Source of the DNA: Blastomussa wellsi
Lineage: Eukaryota; Cnidaria; Anthozoa; Scleractinia; Plerogyridae
Direction: 5' to 3'
Length of the DNA stretch: 64,000 nt
Assembly (NCBI GenBank): GCA_947652115.1
Contig: OX393562.1
Coordinates: forward strand, 2,056,294-2,120,293
In this document: in pieces, positions 55,701 through 64,000 of the stretch
Layout: each line of letters starts with the position of its first letter
Numbering within the stretch: position 1 is the first letter of the stretch
Translations under genes and position numbers: made by a program
The notes under the pieces: model-generated
Seen by the model: the letters and a program-made list of their open reading frames with translations, nothing else
What the model was told of the DNA's origin: nothing
Databases searched by the model: none

Positions 55701-58700
55701 TGCCAAGAATGAAATGTAGGATGTGCCAAAGTTCCACAAGAAAATTGATGTGTTCTTTAAATTATTTTCCACACCATGCATGAAATTTAATTTCAAATTG
55801 TTGCAGTGTTACTTATTAAAAAGTTGTTTTTTCTAAACTGTGATGTTGTAGTGGTGTTTTTCTTCTGACTAAAGTATTATTCTCTTTTTAGTGAAACATA
55901 AAATTAAAGTCAGGAAAACTGGAACCACACAATTGAATATAGAGTGTAGCCTAAAGCAAATAAACCAAAAGAAGCAAATATATTACTTTTAAAAATTTGT
56001 TTCTTAAGATTATTCAATTTATGGCATACTATGTAAAAACAATGAATGGAAGGATATTACGTTTTCTAGAATTCATCCTTGACAAAACTATCAAAACTCA
56101 CTCACTCATTAATCCTCATTGTGCCCTGGGGGGCACCTGAGGCGGTTCAGACAAGCCCTCCATTCATCACGGTCTCTCGTGGATAAAAATTATCACAACT
56201 AGATATTTTGAACTAATATTTGTTACAGGTTTTGTATATAAACATGTATGACTGTTATTCAAGGTAGAAATATTGTGATTTTTGAAATAACCCCCTGTAA
56301 GAAAGAGCAAGCTTAAAAGGCAAAATTTTCACCATTGCATAGAAATGCGTAACTTGTGTTAGCTGTTTCAGATACTTTAATTGTTCAGTTATTGGGAACT
56401 TATATCTAATATATCTAATTATATATCTATCTTATATCTATATCTATCTACTCAACAAAATTGTGGCTGCTTCTTTGCATTTGTGAAGTGTTCTGGAAAA
56501 GATTTGGATAATCTTGTTAAGTTTCAAACGTCTGTAGATTTATACAAAAACTATTAGAGACAGACTATTCGCCCTCTATCTCTATCATGTGGCAGTTGAT
56601 TCAGGTATTGCCCTCATCGACGATCGTGTGATAGAAATCTTGAGCTCGTAATTTAATTGCTAATTAGTAGAAACTCAGCCGTGTTGTGTTGGAATTGCAT
56701 GAATCTGATTGGCTTTCCCACTGTTTTCTATCGGCAGTTAGTAGAAACTCAACCGTGTTCTACTGGAAATCCACAAATCTGATTGGTTCTCCCACTGTTT
56801 TCTATTCGCCAATAGAAAACAAGTGCGCTCATGTTGCTCTTTTTAGTTTTTCTTGATTTTTGGCTCAAAAGTACACAATATTGTCGGTTTGGAGTGCAAT
56901 CCTTTATAATTTCTACTAAAACAATTAGACTACTCACCCTTGTTTTCTAGGAACGATAGTCAACTCGGCTGTGCCTCATTGTCTATTCGCTTGTAGAAAA
57001 CTTGGGCTCCAATCAGATTCGTGGATTTTCAAAAGAAGACGGTTGAGTTTCTACTAACTGCCGATAGAAAACTGTTAAATGCGAGGGGCTCTTTGAAGGC
57101 ACCATCTTTTTTATTTTGGGCTTAAATCTAAATGAAATGGTAGCTTTTGAAATGTAATTCCGTAAGAGTTTCTACTAATTTGGCCCTGTTTACAAGGAGA
57201 TAGGGTAACCCTAGAGCCAAGGGTTACCCTAGCAAGAGGGTTAAATTTTCAGGTAGGGTAACCCTACTGCCCAGGACAACTTCGTGTGCTAGGTAACCGC
57301 ATGGCTACCAAGCATCAAAATGGCCGACAAGAGAAGAGTTTTGCTAAGTACCTCCATTCTCCTGTCTCCGTTGCCTATTATTGCTGCTTTCCAGTGTCAC
57401 GGAATGCTGTTATGTTACCTTCTAATTTCTAAGTTGAAATCGGCGAAATTTAGCCCCGCGGTCCGCCATGATAGTTGTTTCTTGTCAATATTCAAAGGGT
57501 CTGGAAACCAGTAAAAAGTTGTCCCAGGTAGGTGAGTTGTCCCTAGCAGAGCATTACAAGGCGGCTAGGGTTACCCTAGCTCGAGGGTAGCCCTAGCTGC
57601 CTTGTAAACACGTCGTTGAAAAAAAAGAAGAAAACAACGACAACAAGAAAAGGTTTCCTGTGCAACCAATTCAATTCACTTGTTGCAAACCATTGTGTTT
57701 AAAAAGTACATTCACAGGTTTCAAAACAAGCTGGCAAGCACCCGTTATGTACTGGCCAGCTACTCTGGTCATGGCCATCAGTTTGCGACAATAATTAACA
57801 ATTAGATTATGAGCTCGAGATTTCTATCACGTGATAGTTGAAGAGGGTGCAGCCAGAGTGAACTATCACGCATAGAAATCGAGAGCGAAAAATCTAATTG
57901 TTTTAGTATAAATCTACTAGTCATGGTGACTTTTGTCTTTTCTGTAACAGCCTCGACCAGTAAACTGTCTAAATCCTCTTCATGGACATTTCGAAAAAGT
58001 GAAGAAGCGGTCGCCATTTTGTTGACAGCCGCACTGCAACGCTACTCGCTATCTATCACAGAATAAATAGTGTGTAGCGTAGCTAATCAGAGAACGACAT
58101 TCGTGATAGAACACTAGCAGATTTATACTAGCATTTAATGTCACAGTCGCCTTCTCTTCCAGTTTCTGACCCCTAATTCAAACGCCTAACTTTATATTTA
58201 ACATTGCTGTCAGGTTGTTTGCCATCAGCTGGTGCTAGTTCCCTTCAAGCCGTTAGTTGCTATCTTCATTGTTTGGCCTCTGCGTCAAGCTGGGATTCAG
58301 GTGAGATGTGTGCTGACATTCCCTGGAAATAAAAGTTTTGATTTACTTCTGTCAGTAGTAAAAATTTGCTACAAAACCAGATCCTTGAGAAAATTGATTA
58401 GTAATTTTTCATTTGACTTTGTCATTGACCAATAGGTTTTGAGTTCAGAACATATTTCCCACTGGGAATCAAATAACAATGGTGATGGCGGCCATGTTAG
58501 TGTACAAACAAAAAAAGTTAATTAAAAGTCTTAATTTGTTATTGTACACAAATATGATGGCTTCAATAGACAATGATATCAAAAAGTTAGGTACATGTAG
58601 TTGATTTTTGACTCTAACCCACCCACGGTTGTCTTTTTCCACCAGCTTTCTGCAGTGTTCTTGGGGCATCACTGACAGACAAATGCCGCATGGACAGCAA

Positions 58701-61700
58701 CCTCACGGAAGGAGTGCCAGGCACACGAACAGTGCAGTTGTTTGTTAGCCTTTTTGATCCCTTGGACAGCATTTTTGAAATGGCAGGATACTGGAAACGA
58801 TCTTCCAACCAGATAGAACTTCTTTCCAACAAAGTTCCCAGAGCACTCATGTTATCAATTTTGCCAAGCCTATGTCGCCTTCGTGCACTACTGTCTTTCA
58901 GTTTAAACTGGTTTGACACAAAGCTGCATCACTTTTTAGCCTCGCAGTCCTTGGAGTCATTTCTGTTGCTCATGCAGTGGGACTTGCCCATTTTTCTGGA
59001 ATCAGTCAAGAAGACATTCTTCCTTGTCCAAACATTGTGTGTTGTTCATGATGACAGTGGCAGTTGGAACTCTCTTTCGGTTCACTATGGTCGTTTAGAG
59101 GAACTTAGAAACAACTTGGAGGTAAGTGACAAAAGGACTGTAGATACAATAAAGTCGGCTCTGTAAGACAGACACCTCTTTAGATGGGCAACTAGTGTTG
59201 GCTCTCTCTAAGATGGACAGTTGATTTGCCCCGATGGTGTCTGTCCTTGAGAGAGGTGACTGTATTGGTTTTTTCAGTGTTGGTTGCTGAAGAAACAACC
59301 ACAGTGTAACCTTGATTTAACAAACCTCTATATAACAACAGGCTTGCCTGTCCAAAGTTACAGTAAAATGTGTAGAACTGAACCTTGATATAACGAAAAC
59401 CTCTTTATGACGAACACAGCACAGAAGCCCAAACGTAAAATATACTCCATTATAGTTCACCACTAAATTTTCCCCGATTCTCATTGGTGTAAATTAAACA
59501 CGTGACGCGATAGTGTTCATCCGCAGAGAGCACTATCAGCACATAGTGCCCGTCCGAGGAAAATACCCAGATGGATAGTGCCCGTCCGTGAATTTTTTTT
59601 TTTGTAAACAAGCGGGCTTCCGTTAAAAAAAAAAACATTCAAACGCTATTTGATTGATTTGCATTTAGAGGGTTTCTGGTCTGATTTTCGTTTATTTGTA
59701 CATTTCGGCTTCCAGCAAAAACTCAAGAAGCTGTTTTGTGAATCTGCGTGTGGAACAATAAAGACAATGGAGTGTTTATGGCTCGGAACTATCGGTCTGA
59801 TAGTTGCCTCTTGGAAATTTGATTTTCTTAAAACTAGCATATTTGCCCCCAAAGCTTCGCTTCTCGGGCAAATATCTGTTTTAAGAACACCAAATTTCCG
59901 CGGGGCAACTATCAGCCGATAGTTCCTCGACAGAAACACTCTATTGTTTAAATATAACGAAGAAATGGCACATTTGACAAGTCAGTTGGAATTGTTTTAA
60001 AATTTTGTTGATCTGTTTAGTTTCAAAGTGCTGGAGCTATGCACAGATCTGTACAGTGTTCTGTTAGTAGCTTCATTGTTCAGATACTGGGTAGTGCAAC
60101 ACAATGCCATTAAAATAAAAACAATTATATATGATGTTAGTGAATTTAAAAACATGGTGAAAACGTCCTAAGTGACTACCTAATGTAAGCAACTACATAA
60201 TCATTTCTCCATGGCAGCCAAAATGCTTGACAAATATTGCAAGGCCTTTACTAGTAAGATTTAAAGTATGTGGCTGGTCTTGTGTGGCACTGGTCAGAGA
60301 GCATTATACATTTAGTTGTAAGCAGCACAAAATTTTAGCCGGTGATTCACAGCAAAATATCCACGAGTCCATGGGTGCATGAGTTGCAGCTAGAGGCTTA
60401 AAGCTGAATTTAGTTCAACATCACTTGTGCTATCAGTAAAAACTGGGGAAACTTTGTTTTTCATTAGGGGATTCTAAAGAAGTCATGGGTGCTTTTCTCC
60501 AAAGATTTGACAAAAATGTCCACAGAGTTCTTCCAGGAGGTCATGCCAATTGGAAAGATTTGGAAAAAGAGTCGTCATTCAGGTAAGAATAAATTGTAAC
60601 ATTTTTGTATTAATTTTACTAAATAGCTGCGTAGTAATGATCACCACACATCTTAGGAACCACAGTCTGGGAACAAGTGCCAGCTGTTCCATCATTTTCT
60701 ATTTGTTTATTGTTACAGGAGTACCTCATCAACGCAACTCCTATGCAGAACATGCAGTGTTTCAGATTTTGGAACCAGTAGTGGAGAGCTCACAAGGGTT
60801 ACCAGAAGAAAGTCGATTGAACGTGCTGACACTTGTCATAAACACCATGATGGAGGCATGGAGCAACTGCATTCTAAAGCAAGAAATTGTTTTTAGGTAA
60901 GTTTGTACAATTTGATAGGTAACCCCTCTGTGTGGTACCTCCTGTATAGCAGATACCTCTCCTAAGGGATTCCTGTGAGCAGACACCTTCGCTCTTACAC
61001 CTATAAGCAGGCACCTACCCCAAGTGGACATACCTGAAAACATACACCTCCCCTATGTGGACACCTGTTAGCAGACACCTTCCCTATGTACACACCTCCC
61101 CTATGTAGATACCTATTAGCAGACACCTCCCCTATGTAGACACCTGTTAGCAGACACCTCTGCTCTGTCGACACCTGTTAGCAGACACCTCCCCTATGTA
61201 GACACCTGTTTGCATACACCTCCCCTATGTAGACACCTGTTAGCAGACACCTTCCCTATGTGGACACCTGTTAGTAGACACCTTCCCTATCTAGACACCT
61301 TTTAGCAGACACCTCCCCTATGTAGACACCTGTTAGCAGACACCTTCCATTTGTGGATGCCTGTTAGCATACACCTCCCCTATGTGGATGTCCACCTTTT
61401 AGCATACACCTCCTCTATGTGAACACCTGTTAGCAAACACCTCCCCTATGTGGACACCTGTTAGCATACGCCTCCCCTGTGGACACCTGTTAGGATACAC
61501 CTTTTCTATGTAGACACCTGTTAGCAGACACCTCTGCTGTTTGGAGACATGTTAGCAGACACCTTCCCTATGTAGACATATGTTAGCATACATCTCCCCT
61601 ATGTGGACACCTGTTAGCATACACCTCCCCTATGTGGACATCTGTTAGCATACACCTCCCCCAGTAGACATGTCCATTTAGCAGACAACTCCCCTATGTG

Positions 61701-64000
61701 GACACCTGTTAGCATACACCTCCCCTATGTGGACATCTGTTAGCATACACCTCCCCCAGTAGACATGTCCTGGTAGCCGACACATCCCCTATGTGGAAAC
61801 TTGTTAGAAGACACCTCCCCCAAATAGACATGTCCTGTTAGCAGACAACTCCCCTATGTGGAAACTTGTTAGAAGACACCTCCCCCAAATAGACATGTCC
61901 TGTTAGCAGACAACTCCCCTATGTGGAAACGTGTTAGAAGACACCTCCCCCAAATAGACATGTCCTGTTAGCAGACAACTCCCCTATGTGGAAACTTGTT
62001 AGAAGACACCGCCCCCCAAATAGACATGTCCTGTTAGCAGACAACTCCCCTATGTGGAAACGTGTTAGAAGACACCTCCCCCAAGTAGACATGTCCTGTT
62101 AGCAGACAACTCCCCTATGTGGAAACTTGTTAGAAGACACCTCCCCCAAATAGACATGTCCTGTTAGCAGACAACTCCCCTATGTGGAAACTTGTTAGAA
62201 GACACCTCCCCCAAATAGACATGTCCTGTTAGCAGACAACTCCCCTATGTGGAAACTTGTTAGAAGACACCTCCCCCAAATAGACATGTCCTGTTAGCAG
62301 ACAACTCCCCTATGTGGACACCTGTTAGAAGACACCTCCCCCAAATAGACATGTCCTGGTAGCAGACAACTCCCCTATGTGGACACCTGTTAGCAGACAC
62401 CTTCAAATACATGGACACCTTCTATCAGACACCTCCCCTATGTGGATACTAAGCGCTCACCTTACCTTTAAACAGCATTAGTTCTTTCAATGCTGTTGTT
62501 TATGTTTTTTTGTGTTTGACAAAGAACTATTTCATAATGCTGTCTTAAACAATATTTTTGGACTATGTATGTATGTATTCATGTATCACACCAATTTGGC
62601 CACCCCAAAAAATTCTTCAGGGGTGAATGACGTCATTTCTGTCGACCATGTGCTTCGTAGCAATGCCTCGTTTCTTGCGGAGTCGAGTTTCACATTCTTG
62701 CTTCGTGTCTTTGTGGATTGTCGAGTTCTTGACTGTGCTTTTGCAGATTGTTGTTGAATTGTAGTGCTTTTGCAAATTGTTGTCGAATTCTGGACTGTAC
62801 TTCTTTTTTTGTTCAGAGTGTTCTTAGGTAAGTTGCATTGAATACGTTGTTTTCGAGTCCCTTCAAGTTCCTTCGAGTGTTTTTCGATTTTGTCTAACTT
62901 TTTTCGCAGTTGTATTGATTTATTTGGGCTATCACTGGCAAGGATGATTGAAGCTACTTATCAGAACATCAGAAGCCTGCCTACTACTGGTGTGTTTTCC
63001 AGGAAACAGATGCTGCAATTCGCCCAAGCAACACATCTCATTATAAAACTCAGGCTCAGCTGCTTTTCATTCGTTTCATTGGAGATTCAACTTCTGTCCG
63101 CATACAGAGGTGTGACGCTGTACTGTTCAAATCAGCCTTATTGTTATCCAAGAAGAATCTTGTAGCGAAGATTGTACAACTCCTGGTGCGAATATATAAC
63201 AGCAGATTTCGATCGGTGCCGTGACAATCTTTGTAATTGTGAATTTTATGTTTGCATTTTAGCTTGCATGTGCATTTGCTGCGTTAATTTGTTTACATTT
63301 GTTGGGCGACATGATATTGATATTTGTCATACACAGTCTGCGGTTTTCGAAACACTGACTGCAACTTTGTTATTTGTGAATAGTGGTGTCACGCAATGCA
63401 ACAAACTCCAAACATTGCATTTGTATGAATAAATTGGAAAAATCATGTTCATCAACTACAGTTATGTTAAGAGTTCATACATAGTTATGTTGATTTCAAA
63501 TCAAAATGAAGCCAAATTAATCAAAATCTTTGAACGCACTCCTAATCTTTGATTACTACTAGTTGTTGATAGTAAATTTCATGACCTCACATATAATTAT
63601 GTGTGGGTTGTGAGCATTCAGGAAGTGTCCACATGAATTTAACTTCTTTTGTCATTCCACAGTTTTTATGGTGCCCAACAGCTTAGCTTAGACTTTGGTT
63701 ACATCAAAGTTTGGCTTGCCTCTGAGTCAAGCAACCTTTCATCGGAGATCCAGTCGCACCTCTTGAACCTGGATGTGTTCCGGCACCTTGAGGGGGCTGT
63801 GCGTCTGCTGATGTTGCAGCCAAGGAAAAAGAAGCAAAATCTAGGCGATGTTGATATTGATGACGAGATGGAATCAAACATCAGTACCGTCAGCAGCAGT
63901 TCTGTACTGTCCTCATTGTCAGGCGTGGATATTGATGGATATGACATTGACGTTTTGAATGATAAGACAATTCCTAACAGTCAAAAGTGGCTTGATCTAC
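52716..64000 (+). CDS. CCDC142: Coiled-coil domain-containing protein 142 (3' end outside window)
   Basis: Six exons join in phase: 52716-54303, 58214-58300, 58646-59121, 60468-60582, 60719-60896 and 63663 to the window edge, still open. The first exon alone encodes 529 residues; about 928 are in the window. The match to CCDC142 is strongest in the later exons: 'ASQSLESFLLLMQWDLPIFL', 'EYAGL'-like 'SYAEHAVFQILEPVVESSQG', and 'FYGAQQLSLDFGYIKVWL' followed by 'LEGAVRLLMLQP'. The protein is largely helical. The family's molecular function is not established. An acidic, serine-rich segment follows at the end of the window. Introns 1 and 5 are large and repeat-rich. Confidence 0.8.
56724..57074. 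mobile_element. Foldback element in CCDC142 intron 1
   Basis: 'ttttctatcggcagttagta' and 'gaaactcaaccgt' at the left are mirrored at the right by 'acggttgagtttctactaac' and 'tgccgatagaaaa'. A second partial copy of the left arm lies just upstream (56668-56735: agtagaaactcagccgtg), so several insertions are nested here. Confidence 0.55.
57184..57612. mobile_element. MITE with CCTGTTTACAAGG ends, possibly Harbinger/IS4EU-like
   Basis: The left end (cctgtttacaagg, then agggtaaccctag) and right end (ctagggttaccctag, then gccttgtaaacacg) are inverted, each also containing smaller 'ctaggg' palindromes. A short frame inside (57320-57514, starting MADKRR) may be the decayed N-terminal end of the parent transposase. 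The superfamily call is a guess from the terminal sequence. Confidence 0.55.
57797..58137 (-). mobile_element. Non-autonomous element with an N-terminal ORF remnant
   Basis: The minus-strand frame ending at 58017 begins MATASSLFRNVHEEDLDSLL and runs to 'EKTK'. This resembles the start of tyrosine-recombinase-like (DUF3504/Crypton-type) proteins common in cnidarian genomes, then stops. 'gtataaatctactagt' near 57907 and 'ctagcagatttatactag' near 58117 bracket it as an inverted pair. The identification is tentative. Confidence 0.35.
59160..59440. repeat. Dispersed repeats in CCDC142 intron 3
   Basis: 59160-59265 is a foldback-like version of the GTGTC repeat (aagacagacacctcttta; gtgtctgtccttgagag). 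59285-59440 contains two units of 'aaccttgatataacgaa'-type sequence (first at 59311, second at 59383). Confidence 0.5.
59769..59944. mobile_element. Imperfect foldback element
   Basis: 'ggaactatcggtctgatagt' and 'gcctcttggaaattt' at the left pair with 'aaatttccgcggggc' and 'aactatcagccgatagttcc' at the right, around a centre with 'gcatatttgcccccaaagc' and 'cgggcaaatatc'. The overlapping frames on both strands are consequences of the palindrome. Confidence 0.6.
60918..62450. repeat. 1.5-kb minisatellite in CCDC142 intron 5
   Basis: The left two thirds are about 31-bp units such as GTGGACACCTGTTAGCAGAC followed by ACCTCCCCTAT. From about 61724 to 62380 a 65-bp higher-order unit takes over (ctatgtggaaacttgttaga, agacacctcccccaaatag, acatgtcctgttagcagaca, actccc), about ten copies, nearly identical to one another. 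Unit starts at 61789, 61854 and 61919 confirm the 65-bp spacing. Confidence 0.9.
62451..63662. other. Remainder of CCDC142 intron 5
   Basis: No recognised gene. Several modest plus-strand frames (62512-62757, 62890-63165, 63172-63432) lack family resemblance. The stretch 62690-62890 repeats 'gattgttg' and 'gtcgag' words and may be the leader of an unidentified transposon. Confidence 0.35.

Noticed and set aside
57320..57514. Independent small membrane-protein gene
   Set aside because: It lies wholly inside a MITE with inverted ends and has no family resemblance.
60918..62450. CRISPR-like array
   Set aside because: Units are contiguous tandem repeats without unique spacers, and the host is an animal genome.
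62890..63165. Possible extra CCDC142 exon or separate gene
   Set aside because: The exons ending 60896 and starting 63663 join in phase with family continuity. The frame has no recognisable similarity.

Overview
This window is animal nuclear DNA: AT-rich, intron-rich and packed with small transposons. Gene content (two cilia- or vesicle-type metazoan genes, a DUSP11 and ROMO1 head-to-head pair, CCDC142, an ABCC4-like transporter) and the style of its repeats (tRNA-headed SINEs with a (GAGTAT)n tail, Penelope-like fragments, many foldback MITEs) suggest a cnidarian, most likely a reef coral. The species assignment is inference. The proteins were joined from exons by hand, using GT/AG borders, reading phase and family resemblance.

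Layout. (1) 1832-7303, plus strand: eight exons of a CFAP119 (CCDC189) orthologue whose first exon or exons are not found. (2) 10224-19611, plus: a complete ten-exon TBC1D24 orthologue, 560 residues, with TBC and TLDc domains. (3) 19612-26643: repeat-only DNA, including a 1.3-kb terminal-inverted-repeat element that carries a 21-bp minisatellite and is itself split by another foldback element, plus a Penelope-like retroelement tail. (4) 26644-34073, plus: a full-length six-exon ABCC4-like ABC transporter, about 1289 residues, with an open reading frame but with its ATP-handling motifs damaged in both nucleotide-binding domains. This looks like a pseudo-ATPase and is the most interesting item in the window. 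(5) 36260-47044, minus: ten-exon DUSP11 (RNA 5'-triphosphatase of the dual-specificity phosphatase fold) with an Asn/Tyr/His-rich tail. Its seventh intron holds an apparently very young Ty3/gypsy retrotransposon with two identical 156-bp LTRs and one open 1414-codon gag-pol frame, inserted inside an older SINE. (6) 47314-49241, plus: two-exon ROMO1, 269 bp from the DUSP11 start and divergent from it, so the two probably share a promoter. (7) 52716 to the window end, plus: the first six exons of a CCDC142 orthologue, whose fifth intron contains a 1.5-kb minisatellite.

The genes do not form one pathway. They are independent housekeeping-type loci embedded in transposon debris. The repeats are mostly short non-autonomous DNA transposons recognised from inverted ends and, in some cases, target-site duplications of 5, 8 or 9 bp.
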